A stretch of 64,000 bases of DNA, from positions 710,679 to 774,678 of the forward strand of contig NZ_QBFD01000046.1 in the NCBI RefSeq assembly GCF_003335585.1. The letters are read 5' to 3'. The notes below the pieces were generated by a model, which did not search any database, was not told where the DNA came from, and was given only the letters and a program-made list of their open reading frames with translations. Below are positions 1 to 7,989 of this stretch, piece by piece. A program made the position numbers and the translations under genes. This stretch comes from Sulfitobacter sp. DFL-14 (GTDB lineage: Bacteria > Pseudomonadota > Alphaproteobacteria > Rhodobacterales > Rhodobacteraceae). How positions within the stretch are numbered: position 1 is the first letter of the stretch; each line of letters opens with the position of its first letter.

Positions 1-158
1 AATCGCTCGGCTGTACGTGCGACGGTCCCGGCGCGTTCCAGTTCGTCCTTGGACGACAACGTACCGGTCAATTTCACCTTGGCATCGGCAACCTCTATCG
101 TGATTTCCGACGCATCTACGCCTTGATCGTCGTCAAGCCGCCCTTGGCAATTGCTCAC
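1..158 (-). CDS. BON-domain protein, C-terminally cut by the window edge
   Basis: The minus strand reads a partial protein whose residues 16-45 have the alternating beta/alpha pattern of a BON domain (VDASEITIEVADAKVKLTGT, then a charged helix). BON domains are small lipid- or envelope-binding modules found in osmotic-stress and periplasmic proteins. I place the start at the GTG whose bases overlap the TGA of the upstream PRC-barrel gene, the usual sign of translational coupling. The 3' end lies outside the window, so the number of BON repeats is unknown. It would be co-transcribed with the PRC-barrel gene from the stress-type promoter upstream of that gene. Confidence 0.7.
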   Translation of the reverse strand, partial: MSNCQGRLDDDQGVDASEITIEVADAKVKLTGTLSSKDELERAGTVARTAER

Positions 159-508
159 ATCCAGTAGAACGGAACGCCATAGTGCTCATGCGTCCGCCGC
201 TCCCAGTCGCGGTCCGTACGCCAATCGTCGTGGCGGTCAGGCGCGCCGGTCACTTCGCGTTCGGTGAGATCAGTCACAAACCCGTTTTGCGCCGTGTCAA
301 AGCGCAGCTTGCCCCACGGCACCGGAAAATGGTCCTCGCCCAATCCCAGAAATCCGCCGAAGCCCATAACCGCGTACGCGACCCGTCCGGACTCCTTGTC
401 GATCATAAGGTGATCGATGGTTCCAATGTGGGCACCATCGTTTCCATAAACCGCCGTGCCGTTGACATCGGACGACGATACAAGACCTCTTTGTGTCGAT
501 CGTTCCAT
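155..508 (-). CDS. PRC-barrel domain protein
   Basis: 117-aa protein with a PRC-barrel core at about residues 10-85 (pattern GTAVYGNDGAHIGTIDHLMI, then an Asp/Glu-rich beta barrel) and a short charged tail ending in Trp-Met. PRC-barrel proteins in alphaproteobacteria often accompany BON and CsbD proteins in general-stress regulons; no enzymatic role is known. A longer reading frame starts 10 codons upstream, but AGGAGG lies 8 bases before the chosen ATG and decides the start. It overlaps the BON gene by 4 bases. A GGAAC-N17-GTT promoter-like element lies about 35-60 bases upstream. Confidence 0.8.
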   Translation of the reverse strand: MERSTQRGLVSSSDVNGTAVYGNDGAHIGTIDHLMIDKESGRVAYAVMGFGGFLGLGEDHFPVPWGKLRFDTAQNGFVTDLTEREVTGAPDRHDDWRTDRDWERRTHEHYGVPFYWM

Positions 509-540
509 CAGATATTCCTCCTGTCTGTGTGATGTCATGA

Positions 541-566
541 AAACAATGGAAACGGTGCTTTGTTCC
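541..566 (-). promoter_or_regulatory. Candidate EcfG-type promoter for the PRC/BON unit
   Basis: On the minus strand GGAAC (562-566) is followed after exactly 17 bases by GTTT (541-544). This matches the known alphaproteobacterial EcfG sigma-factor consensus, GGAAC then about 16-17 bases then GTT. Transcription would begin near 535, leaving a short leader before the ribosome-binding site at 514-520. The same element with the same spacing occurs before three other units in this region. Confidence 0.5.
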
Positions 567-744
567 GATATTCCTACACCACACGCAGCTTTCCGCGGAA
601 CGCACTTGGCAGGGGCGTATTCCCGCGCATAGCTAGGGTCCAGAGCCTAAGGATCGGGTTTCCAATAGTTCGGAAACATACATTTCTTTAAAGCTGTTCA
701 TTTGCATCTACACTCTCCTTCTTTGTGACCTGCTGGACAGACGG

Positions 745-1503
745 CTATTGCGGCGGCTGGCCATTGGAGGCCATAAGTCCACCGTCAACAGGCAGGTTCA
801 CGCCATTGACAAAACGGGCGTCGTGGCTGGCAAGAAAGGTGATAACCGCGGCAATTTCCTCTGGCTCGGCATACCGCCCCAGCGAAATACGCTCACGGAA
901 CTTTGCAAGCATCTCTTCGTCTTTAATAACATCGGTCGTCATCCCGGTGCGTGTCAGGGTCGGACAAACTGCATTGACCCGGACGCCCTTGCGGCCAAAA
1001 TCCAGCGCCAGCGCACGGGTAAGCTGGGCCGCCGCCCCTTTTGCCGCATTATAGGGACTCATGCTCCAGTCACCGCCCAATCCCGAAACGGATACCGTAT
1101 TCACGACCGACCCGCCGGAGGATACCAGATGCGGAAAGGCTGCACGGCACGCGTAGAAAATCCCATCCACGTCAGTGCGAAAGACCGAGTGCCAGTCTTC
1201 GTTGGTGATGCTTTCGATTCCGCCATTTACAAGTTTTCCGGCGTTATTGACGAGAACGTCGAGGCGACCAAACTCCGACACTGTGGTCTCAATCATATTT
1301 TCGACAGCGTGGCTGTGCGAAACATCGACCTCAAGCTTTAGGGTGTTGGCTTCAGGCAAGGGCCCGTCCAGGTCATCAACCTGCCCCTCCAGATCGGCCA
1401 TCACAACCTGGGCCCCTTCTTCCAGGAACCGTTTTGCCGTAGCCAAGCCCATGCCGGATGCTGCCCCCGTGACGATAACCACCTTATTCTCAAATCTGTT
1501 CAT
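745..1503 (-). CDS. SDR-family NAD(P)-dependent oxidoreductase
   Basis: 252-aa classical short-chain dehydrogenase/reductase. It shows the Rossmann motif TGAASGMG (residues 12-19), NNAG (86-89), catalytic Ser near 138-140 and YNAAK (Tyr151, Lys155), and ends with the usual PVDGG segment. Asp after the second beta strand (MADLEG) suggests NAD rather than NADP. The start is set at the ATG preceded by AAAGGAAATATC; ten in-frame codons upstream lack a ribosome-binding site. It stands alone between two stress-type genes on the same strand. The substrate cannot be told from the sequence. Confidence 0.85.
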   Translation of the reverse strand: MNRFENKVVIVTGAASGMGLATAKRFLEEGAQVVMADLEGQVDDLDGPLPEANTLKLEVDVSHSHAVENMIETTVSEFGRLDVLVNNAGKLVNGGIESITNEDWHSVFRTDVDGIFYACRAAFPHLVSSGGSVVNTVSVSGLGGDWSMSPYNAAKGAAAQLTRALALDFGRKGVRVNAVCPTLTRTGMTTDVIKDEEMLAKFRERISLGRYAEPEEIAAVITFLASHDARFVNGVNLPVDGGLMASNGQPPQ

Positions 1504-1692
1504 GATATTTCCTTTCGCTGTTGTCCCCGACACTCATCTGTCCGCAGCGTTCAAGACATTCGCCACCGTCATATGAAACGGTGCCGACCATTCCGCTGGG
1601 CCGATTTGCATCCATTGGGACGGACCAACCAGAGAGTTTGAAACCGGGCAGCAACTCCCGTCGTGCCCGGCTCCATAGCGTCTGCGGCGTCC

Positions 1693-2193
1693 TCAGGCGG
1701 CCTTGTTCAAACGAGACTCCGCTACTTTGCTCAGCTTTTCGTCCGCCGCCTTCTCTTCCTTCAGGGTCTCTTCAAGAAGCGAGGCACAGTCGTTGCGCCC
1801 CAGTTCATGCGACCATGCAATCAGCGTGCCATAGCGAGTCATTTCGTAGTGCTCTACGGCCTGAGCCGCTGCTGCCAACGCAGCGTCCATCACATCCTTG
1901 TCAGCGATATCGCCCGCTATCTCGTTGGCTTCTTTGATGATGCCGTCAATGGCTGGACAGGTCACCCCTTCGGGTTCTTCACCAACTTTGCGAAACACCT
2001 CTTCAAGGCGTTCGACATGGCCCTTCGTTTCTTCCAGGTGATGCGTGAACCCGTCCTTCAATTCAGAGTTCCCAGCCTTGTCGATCATTTTGGGCAATGC
2101 TTTAACGATCTGCTGTTCCGCATAGTAGATATCCCGCAGTGTATGCAGGTACAGGTCTTCAAGCGTTTTGATATCTTTCGAGAAAAGTGCCAT
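1693..2193 (-). CDS. YciE/YciF-type ferritin-like protein (DUF892)
   Basis: 166-aa helical protein with the DUF892 signature: TLEDLYLHTLRDIYYAEQQI at the start, then HHLEETKGHVERLEEVF and, in the third and fourth helices, AVEHYEMTRYG and SLLEETLKEE. The Glu and His residues are those that bind a di-iron centre in the YciF family. These proteins are induced by general stress in many bacteria; their biochemical role is not settled. The ATG follows AAGGAG by 8 bases. A stress-type promoter element (GGAAC-N17-GTT) lies 39-63 bases upstream. Confidence 0.88.
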   Translation of the reverse strand: MALFSKDIKTLEDLYLHTLRDIYYAEQQIVKALPKMIDKAGNSELKDGFTHHLEETKGHVERLEEVFRKVGEEPEGVTCPAIDGIIKEANEIAGDIADKDVMDAALAAAAQAVEHYEMTRYGTLIAWSHELGRNDCASLLEETLKEEKAADEKLSKVAESRLNKAA

Positions 2194-2231
2194 GAATTGC
2201 TCTCCTTGGCGTATGAGGTTGAAGCAAGGTA

Positions 2232-2256
2232 AACAGGCCGATTTCGATGTTGTTCC
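2232..2256 (-). promoter_or_regulatory. Candidate EcfG-type promoter for the ferritin-like gene
   Basis: Minus-strand GGAAC at 2252-2256 and GTT at 2232-2234 are separated by exactly 17 bases. This is the spacing seen at 541-566, 2349-2373 and 7557-7581. The position fits transcription of the DUF892 gene starting at 2193. Confidence 0.5.
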
Positions 2257-2348
2257 CGGAAAAATAGAAACGGCACAATTTTTGCGCATCGCCAGTTCCG
2301 TTTGCATGACAAAAAGACGTTCCCGAAGTTGCCGCGACCTCGTGCCGG

Positions 2349-2373
2349 GGAACAAATTCCGATCCGGACTGTT
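2349..2373 (+). promoter_or_regulatory. Candidate EcfG-type promoter for the proline-rich/unknown/DUF421 unit
   Basis: Plus-strand GGAAC (2349-2353), 17 bases, GTT (2371-2373). It points away from the minus-strand copy at 2232-2256, so the intergenic region would fire divergently under one sigma factor. The first gene of the downstream unit starts at 2438. Confidence 0.5.
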
Positions 2374-2437
2374 CTCCTGCTAGCTGAGCAGAAAGTTACT
2401 GCGGCATCCCTTCTGTGAACACAAGGAGACCAATATT

Positions 2438-2659
2438 TTGCTTTGCGCGCCCACATCAACCCAACCGGATCAACCTTCGCCAGAAATCCCAGGCCACCCC
2501 GATCCCGACATCACACCGCCAGACCCGCCGATGGAAACACCGCCACCGGATCACGCGCCGGACCGACCGCCGGAACCCGACGAAATTCCGGACACCGTTC
2601 CGCCAGAACCCGGACCGAACCTGCCACCCGAAGTCAGATCAAATATTGCCGACCGGTGA
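2438..2659 (+). CDS. Small proline-rich protein, TTG start
   Basis: 73-aa protein, about one third proline, with repeating acidic Pro units (for example PPDPPMETPPPDHAPDRPPE) and no predicted fold. Translation probably starts at TTG, because AAGGAG lies 9 bases upstream (2423-2428) and no ATG is available. Short Pro/Glu/Asp-rich proteins occur in Rhodobacterales, but I know no function for them. It heads a plus-strand unit behind a stress-type promoter, and its TGA overlaps a GTG of the next frame, which suggests translational coupling. Confidence 0.55.
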   Translation: MLCAPTSTQPDQPSPEIPGHPDPDITPPDPPMETPPPDHAPDRPPEPDEIPDTVPPEPGPNLPPEVRSNIADR

Positions 2660-2664
2660 CATTG

Positions 2665-3267
2665 ATGTCCGGACGATTGGAATTTCGCATCTTCGGCCCC
2701 GAACTGGCCAAACAACGCAACATTTTGTCCACCCAGTTCAGATCACGCGGCAAGGAAACGCGTTCTGATTTATACTTCCTGGGGCGGCACCATTCCCTAA
2801 GCTACAAGCTGCGTGACAGTGCTGCCTTGGATCTCAAGGAACTTGTCGGCCACGAGGGAAAATACGAACATTGGAGGCCGTGCGGATACTGCGACCTTCC
2901 TGACACGGGCAAGGCGATAGTAGCTGCATTCCCAGGCAATGCCGCCCTGCCCGATCTGCGCCACGGCTTTGAATACCACGCGCCGGAGCTGACAGCGGAG
3001 TTTGTCCGAAACGGCTTTCGGGCGGTCCTGGTGCAAAAATCCCGCGAACGGTTTTGCTCAGAGCGCTGCCTTGCAGAGATCACACGTCTGACAACCGATT
3101 TCTCTGCCGACTATTGGACAATCGCCATCGAAGGAAGCAATGCCGCCGACCTTGACCGTCTTGGATCCAAACTGGGGCTGACAGGATGGGAAAACCAAAG
3201 CTTCCCCGCCTGGATCACCGCTCAAGTTTCAACGACTCCTCGTCCTGAAAAGAACAGCCCAATCTGA
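2665..3267 (+). CDS. Conserved-looking hypothetical protein, about 200 aa
   Basis: I do not recognise this family. The protein has a basic N-terminal half (around TRSDLYFLGRHHSLSYKLRD and LDLKELVGHEGKYEHWRP) and a mixed alpha/beta C-terminal half with three cysteines and an acidic helix near the end. The start could be the ATG used here or the GTG at 2656, whose bases overlap the stop of the proline-rich gene; neither has a strong ribosome-binding site. Codon use resembles its neighbours. DUF421 follows after 40 bases, so the three genes are probably one transcript under stress control. Confidence 0.6.
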   Translation: MSGRLEFRIFGPELAKQRNILSTQFRSRGKETRSDLYFLGRHHSLSYKLRDSAALDLKELVGHEGKYEHWRPCGYCDLPDTGKAIVAAFPGNAALPDLRHGFEYHAPELTAEFVRNGFRAVLVQKSRERFCSERCLAEITRLTTDFSADYWTIAIEGSNAADLDRLGSKLGLTGWENQSFPAWITAQVSTTPRPEKNSPI

Positions 3268-3307
3268 TTGCCCTTCAACCCGGTTTCCTTTGACCACGAG
3301 GCTTCAC

Positions 3308-4039
3308 ATGAACGAACCTGTCGTCCCTTTCGATCTGATGCGGATGTTTTTCGGCACCGATCCGACCCTGTTCTATCTAGAAATCGTTTTCCGCACCTGT
3401 GTCATCTACATTTACGCCTTGTTGCTGATCCGTTGGGTCGGTGGACGTGGCATCGCGCAGATGTCCACAGTCGAATTCCTTCTGGCCATCGCCCTGGGGT
3501 CCGCCGTGGGAGACGCCATGTTCTATCCCGAAGTGCCTATTTTCCATGCGATGCTGGTGATCACGGTGGTTGTGCTGATCAACAAGGGTCTCGACCTGCT
3601 CATTTTTCGCTTCCGCCCCCTTGAAAAGGCCATGGACGGGGTCACCGCCGAAGTGGTTCGTGACGGCGTGATTGTCGTGAAAACGCTGCATCGTAATAAA
3701 CTGGGCCACAGCGAGATATTTGAAGGGCTGCGAGAGCAAGGTTACCGCAGTCTGGGTCAAGTTCACAGGGCCTATCTGGAAACCTCCGGTCGGTTCAGTA
3801 TTTTCCCAACCCCTGATCCTGTTTATGGCTTACCTATCGAACCCGCTTGGGATTGTGCGCCTCCTCGTACAGTTCAGCCGGGGACTCACGTCGACAGGTC
3901 CCAGCCATTGGCTTGCTGTGAATGCGGCCACCTTCTGCCGCAGAATACGCAGGAAACGCCGAATGCCTGCGGCAATTGTGGCAATACGAATTGGACACCG
4001 GCCCTTATTGTCAGGACCCAAAATAACCCGAGCGATTAA
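3308..4039 (+). CDS. DUF421 (YetF-like) membrane protein with C-terminal zinc ribbon
   Basis: 243-aa protein with three hydrophobic segments in the first 90 residues, then the conserved cytoplasmic DUF421 domain (GVTAEVVRDGVIVVKTLHRN and a helical R-G-Y-R-S-L block). After about residue 200 it carries a zinc-ribbon-like tail with Cys-x2-Cys (CCECGH) and a second Cys-x2-Cys (CGNCGN). The tail is an addition to the usual DUF421 layout. The start is the ATG with CGAGG 6 bases upstream; an in-frame TTG at 3290 lacks one. YetF-like proteins are inner-membrane proteins of poorly known role, some linked to spore or stress phenotypes. Confidence 0.8.
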   Translation: MNEPVVPFDLMRMFFGTDPTLFYLEIVFRTCVIYIYALLLIRWVGGRGIAQMSTVEFLLAIALGSAVGDAMFYPEVPIFHAMLVITVVVLINKGLDLLIFRFRPLEKAMDGVTAEVVRDGVIVVKTLHRNKLGHSEIFEGLREQGYRSLGQVHRAYLETSGRFSIFPTPDPVYGLPIEPAWDCAPPRTVQPGTHVDRSQPLACCECGHLLPQNTQETPNACGNCGNTNWTPALIVRTQNNPSD

Positions 4040-4042
4040 CGG

Positions 4043-4060
4043 CCCGGCCGGAAGGCCGGG
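4043..4060. terminator. Stem-loop after DUF421 gene
   Basis: Perfect 7-bp stem CCCGGCC / GGCCGGG with GGAA loop, immediately after the DUF421 stop. No T-run follows, so it may be a transcript-stabilising hairpin or a weak terminator rather than a classical intrinsic terminator. Confidence 0.4.
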
Positions 4061-4207
4061 AACTCGGAACATTTACCGTGGAAGGATTGTTGTACGTAAG
4101 TGAACAACTTGCGAAGCGATTTAAATGATCGACACTTACACCCCCTTCGTCAGCCGGCCCCGGCATCGTTCAGACAGAAAACTCTTTCGTCTTTACGGGC
4201 GTGCAAG

Positions 4208-5749
4208 ATGAACAAGCCATCGGCACAAAACACCACCAACCTAAAACCTGCGATCGCGTCGCCGGTTCTTGTGACAGGCCGAAATTGCTCCGCCATAGCA
4301 TCAGCAGGCCGTGCGGCGGTGCTGATTGATGGTGCGTCCTATTTCTCAGCCTTGGACGCAGCCTTGCGCCATGCCGAACGGTCCATCATGATCATCGGTT
4401 GGGATTTTGATGCCAGCATCCGCTTGCGCCCGCAGGACGGAACTGACGCCCCTGTATTGGGTGATATACTGCGCGATCTGGTCGAGGATCGACCGGAATT
4501 GCAAATTCGGGTTCTGATCTGGAGCCTTGCGACCCTTCACACGCCCAGTGCAGCCGTGCCGCTCCTTACCGGTGCGGGATGGGCTGACCATGAGCGGATC
4601 CATCTGCATTTGGACACGCATCATCCCTTCTATGCCTCCCACCATCAGAAGATTGTCACCATCGACGACTCGATGGCCTTTGTGGGGGGCATGGATCTGA
4701 CGGTCGGGCGCTGGGACAAGTCCAGTCATACGCTTGAAGATCCGATGCGAAAGAATACGGATGGCACACCCTACGAACCGGTGCATGACGTTCAGATGGC
4801 GCTGGACGGGTCAGTTGTCAGCGATATTTGCGCTGTCGCGCACTCGCGGTGGTACGACGCGACAGCAGAGAAACTGCCACTCCAACCTCCAATCGACCGA
4901 TGGCCGCGCGAAGTAACGCCCGACTTTCAAAATGTCAGTGTTGCTGTGTCGCAAACCAGACCCCGTTTGGGTGCACGGCGGGGGATCGAAGAGACCGCAA
5001 GTCTGACCGACGATCTGATGCAGGCGGCGCGCAGGACAATCTACATCGAAGCGCAGTATTTTACGGGGCGGCGCATAGGTCGAACGCTCAAGCGGTTGCT
5101 GGAACAGCCGAGAGGCCCACAGATCGTGGTCATCTGTACGCTTGTCGCCAACGGTATTCTGGAACGTTTCATTATGGGCGAGAACAAAATGAGGCTGTTG
5201 CGGCGGCTCAAGGCGGTCGACCGGCACAACCGCCTTCACGTCTATTGCCCTGTGACGGGCAACGACGAACAGCACCGGCTGCTTATCCATTCCAAGGTGA
5301 TGATCATAGACGATTGTTTTCTGCGCATCGGGTCGGCGAACCTGAACAACCGCTCGGTGGGTTTGGACACCGAATGTGATGTGACTGTAATCGCTCAAAC
5401 GCAACAGGCGCGCGAGACCATCCACCACCTGCGCGACAGGCTGTTGGGGGAACATCTGGGGGTCGAAGCCGAAGACCTGCAGCAAACGGCAGCGCGCGAA
5501 AAGAGTATGCCCGAAACAATTAACGGACTGCTGAGCGATGGCAAAAGCCTTCAACCTGTCAATGTTGGCGCGGGCAAAACACACTCCTTTCCGGGCACAT
5601 TTCTACTCGACCCCGAGCGGCCCCTCCCCTTCTTCGACGTCCTTCACAGGCTTTGGTCCCGCGTGACCCGCCGTGGCGGCTTGCGCGAGAAAATCAGTTC
5701 GGAAATGCCCAAAACCAACAATCCCGCCCCAAGGGGGATAAGAAAATAG
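4208..5749 (+). CDS. clsB: Phospholipase D-family cardiolipin synthase (ClsB-like)
   Basis: Two HxKxxxxD motifs are visible: H-H-Q-K-I-V-T-I-D-D near 4641-4670 and I-H-S-K-V-M-I-I-D-D near 5284-5313. Each is followed by the Gly/Asn-rich strand typical of the PLD fold (GGMDLT and GSANLNNRS). This pairing and the absence of N-terminal membrane segments fit ClsB/YbhO-type cardiolipin synthases, which make cardiolipin from phosphatidylglycerol or transfer phosphatidyl groups. An upstream in-frame GTG at 4100 is possible, but its only GAAGGA lies too far away; the ATG start is itself not strongly supported. The 3' end overlaps the convergent YbhN-like gene by 106 bases. E. coli carries the same three families as clsB-ybhN-ybhP. 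Confidence 0.85.
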   Translation: MNKPSAQNTTNLKPAIASPVLVTGRNCSAIASAGRAAVLIDGASYFSALDAALRHAERSIMIIGWDFDASIRLRPQDGTDAPVLGDILRDLVEDRPELQIRVLIWSLATLHTPSAAVPLLTGAGWADHERIHLHLDTHHPFYASHHQKIVTIDDSMAFVGGMDLTVGRWDKSSHTLEDPMRKNTDGTPYEPVHDVQMALDGSVVSDICAVAHSRWYDATAEKLPLQPPIDRWPREVTPDFQNVSVAVSQTRPRLGARRGIEETASLTDDLMQAARRTIYIEAQYFTGRRIGRTLKRLLEQPRGPQIVVICTLVANGILERFIMGENKMRLLRRLKAVDRHNRLHVYCPVTGNDEQHRLLIHSKVMIIDDCFLRIGSANLNNRSVGLDTECDVTVIAQTQQARETIHHLRDRLLGEHLGVEAEDLQQTAAREKSMPETINGLLSDGKSLQPVNVGAGKTHSFPGTFLLDPERPLPFFDVLHRLWSRVTRRGGLREKISSEMPKTNNPAPRGIRK

Positions 5750-6633
5750 ACAAAGCGGAACACGAGGATCGCACCGATCATATTCTCGCCCGGTAGCAAG
5801 TAGGCCAGCACAGCCTCGATCACGCCAATTCCGCCGGGTACATGGCTGACGATAGTGGCCACATTCGCGCTCACATAGGCCGCGACAACGGGAAAATAAC
5901 TGATATCGGCAATGGAGAGAACAGTTTGATGAAGCGCCGCAGCTACGAAGGCGAAATTCAGTGGTCCGATGACACATTGGGCCACCGCCAGCCAAAGCGT
6001 TGGCATCGTCACCCTATGCCCAAGAACATGGATTGCCCCCGTCGCGAGGGCAGCCAACCCAAGGTACATAACGGGACAGGCGAGCGTGACCACACCCATC
6101 AACGTCACGAGACCCGGGCTAAGCCCCAAGGCATTAACCGCGATCTCGGGCGCAACGAGCAAGGCAACGCCCCCGAGGATCGCAAGCCCCAGCCCGACCG
6201 TCACGCCACAAAAAACAATCAACTGTGCAACCTCGGCGCGCCCAAGCCCCCAGCGGGTGTAATAGCGATAGCGGATGGCCCCGCTCGACAGTGCCGCCAG
6301 TCCCAGAGTATGGCCGATCGACAGACTGGCAAAGGACGTGATGGCGACCTGCCGATACGCCAAGGGACACCTGACATATTGCAACGCCAGCCAATCAAAC
6401 CCGGTCAAAATGAGATAGCTCAGTCCCGAGAAACCCAAGGCGGCAAACAAACGCACCCAGGAAACCGCCGTCACAGCACCGACGAGGTCAGCCCAGTCGT
6501 ATTGCGACAATGTCCGATAAAGCAGATAGAAAGCCAGTACTGTCACGACGGCAGCAATGACATAGCCAAGCAAACGGCCTCCCCTGAAAGCCGGTTTCGT
6601 TTGCTGATTTCTGGGGTGGTCGTTGGCCCGCAA
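5644..6633 (-). CDS. YbhN/UPF0104 family membrane protein
   Basis: 329-aa protein with about eight hydrophobic segments and the conserved UPF0104 core (SIGHTLGLAALSSGAIRYRY and the later HVPGGIGVIEAV). This family is related to the flippase part of lysylphosphatidylglycerol synthase MprF. Translation appears to start at TTG, with AAGGA 9 bases upstream; no ATG lies in the conserved N-terminal region. Its last 35 codons are antisense to the end of the cardiolipin synthase gene, which is unusual because the partner families are usually co-directional. A role in envelope lipid handling is inferred from the family and the neighbour. Confidence 0.82.
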   Translation of the reverse strand: MRANDHPRNQQTKPAFRGGRLLGYVIAAVVTVLAFYLLYRTLSQYDWADLVGAVTAVSWVRLFAALGFSGLSYLILTGFDWLALQYVRCPLAYRQVAITSFASLSIGHTLGLAALSSGAIRYRYYTRWGLGRAEVAQLIVFCGVTVGLGLAILGGVALLVAPEIAVNALGLSPGLVTLMGVVTLACPVMYLGLAALATGAIHVLGHRVTMPTLWLAVAQCVIGPLNFAFVAAALHQTVLSIADISYFPVVAAYVSANVATIVSHVPGGIGVIEAVLAYLLPGENMIGAILVFRFVYFLIPLGAGLLVLGISELIFSRKPPRRVTRDQSL

Positions 6634-6754
6634 ATCTGTGTTTCCTTCTTGCGCTGTGGCGATTCAACGCCCCATGTGCGGCTTTCGATCCCTAAAAAGC
6701 AATTTAGGATGGTCCGCGCCCCCCATGCTGCGATGATCAGAAGTGGCGCGGCAT

Positions 6755-7468
6755 ATGGATAGACCGTCCGCCCCAATTATCCGCGTCATGACATGGAACA
6801 TTCATGGTGGCGTCGGCCCCGACCGGCGCCGCGACCTGCGTCGCGTGGTCGATCTGGTGCAATGCCACCAACCGCATATCATCGCATTGCAAGAAATAGA
6901 CTCGCGTCGCCGGACGTCGGCCACACCTGAGGCATTCGATTTTCTAAGCGAGGAACTTGGCGGCTTTACTCAGGCAAGCCGTCTGATCCGGGCACCGAAC
7001 GGCGACTACGGTCATGCGGTGATAAGCTGCTGGCCGATGTCACAGGCACGCTTTCATGACATTTCCTACAAACGGCGCGAGCCCCGCGTTGCGATCGAAA
7101 CGGTGGTGGATACGCCCCATGGCCAGCTTCACGTTGTGGCGGCACATCTCGGTCTGAGCTTTCGTGAAAGACGTTTCCAAGCCGAACAACTCGTGCAGAT
7201 TGTCCAGAATGGTGGCGACTGTTCTGTGTTGATGGGTGATCTGAACGACTGGATTGCAGGTAGTGCGGTGCGGCGCATATTGGACAGACAATTTCCCGGA
7301 CACAGTCACATGAAGACCTTTCCCGCGTACCGCCCCGTGTTGCCGCTGGACCGCATTTATTGCCGCCCCAAATCGATGCTGCACGACAGTCGAACAGATC
7401 ACTCGGCGCGGTTTGCATCCGATCACCTTCCGGTCATCGCCGATCTACTCTTAGACCGTCGTCCATAA
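6755..7468 (+). CDS. Endonuclease/exonuclease/phosphatase-family hydrolase (YbhP-like)
   Basis: About 237 aa with the EEP fold signatures in order: MTWNIHGGVG (metal-binding Asn), ALQEIDSR (Glu), the middle strand VVAAHLGLSF (His), MGDLNDW (Asp/Asn) and SDHLPVIADL (Asp-His near the end). A GTG at 6743 could add four residues; neither start has a clear ribosome-binding site. With the PLD protein and the YbhN homologue it completes the trio known in E. coli as clsB-ybhN-ybhP. The EEP member may act on a phosphodiester or lipid, but its substrate is unknown. Confidence 0.8.
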   Translation: MDRPSAPIIRVMTWNIHGGVGPDRRRDLRRVVDLVQCHQPHIIALQEIDSRRRTSATPEAFDFLSEELGGFTQASRLIRAPNGDYGHAVISCWPMSQARFHDISYKRREPRVAIETVVDTPHGQLHVVAAHLGLSFRERRFQAEQLVQIVQNGGDCSVLMGDLNDWIAGSAVRRILDRQFPGHSHMKTFPAYRPVLPLDRIYCRPKSMLHDSRTDHSARFASDHLPVIADLLLDRRP

Positions 7469-7556
7469 AGGCGCGCGTAAGCGTCATGTGCTGATTTTGC
7501 GGTATGGTCTGGTCAGATTGGTTCAGCGAAACTCCGCTTTGCCGCCACCGTAGGTC

Positions 7557-7581
7557 GGAACAAATCAAATCGCTATCGGTT
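7557..7581 (+). promoter_or_regulatory. Candidate EcfG-type promoter for dodecin
   Basis: GGAAC at 7557-7561, 17 bases, GTTTT from 7579, ending 32 bases before the dodecin ATG. Same sequence and spacing as the three elements at 541-566, 2232-2256 and 2349-2373. Confidence 0.5.
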
Positions 7582-7613
7582 TTCCTAGCATCAGCAACTT
7601 AAAGGAGAACCAT

Positions 7614-7817
7614 ATGTCAGTTGCACGTGTAACCGAAATCTCTGCGACCTCACCGAAAAGCTTTGACGACGCCGCCAAACAAGGGATCGACCGCGCATCA
7701 AAGACCTTGCGCGGTATTCAAAGCGCGTGGGTGAAAGACCAGAACGTAATGGTGGAAGATGGAAAAATCACCGAGTTCAAGGTCAACCTGAGTGTCACTT
7801 TTGTGTTGGATGACTAA
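7614..7817 (+). CDS. Dodecin, flavin-binding storage protein
   Basis: 67-aa protein with the dodecin pattern: VTEISATSPKSFDDAAKQGI, then IQSAWVKDQNV with the conserved Trp that stacks on the flavin, then ITEFKVNLSVTFVL. Dodecins form hollow dodecamers that bind and buffer flavins (or CoA in some bacteria). AAAGGAGAACCAT precedes the ATG. A GGAAC-N17-GTT element suggests stress induction, in line with dodecin genes elsewhere. It is the last intact gene before a stretch of transposon remnants. Confidence 0.93.
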   Translation: MSVARVTEISATSPKSFDDAAKQGIDRASKTLRGIQSAWVKDQNVMVEDGKITEFKVNLSVTFVLDD

Positions 7818-7989
7818 CAGCAGTCGCTTTGAACAAATCTGACAGCACCGCAATCGGTTCTATGCTGGACGCATCAGGGCCGGTTGCGTGCGTCTTGCTC
7901 CCGCAACAAATCCGCCACGGTCGCACGAACAACTTCTGCAAAAAACACGCTCAGTGCCTGGTTGTAGCACCCGCGTGAAGAGGGATGCG

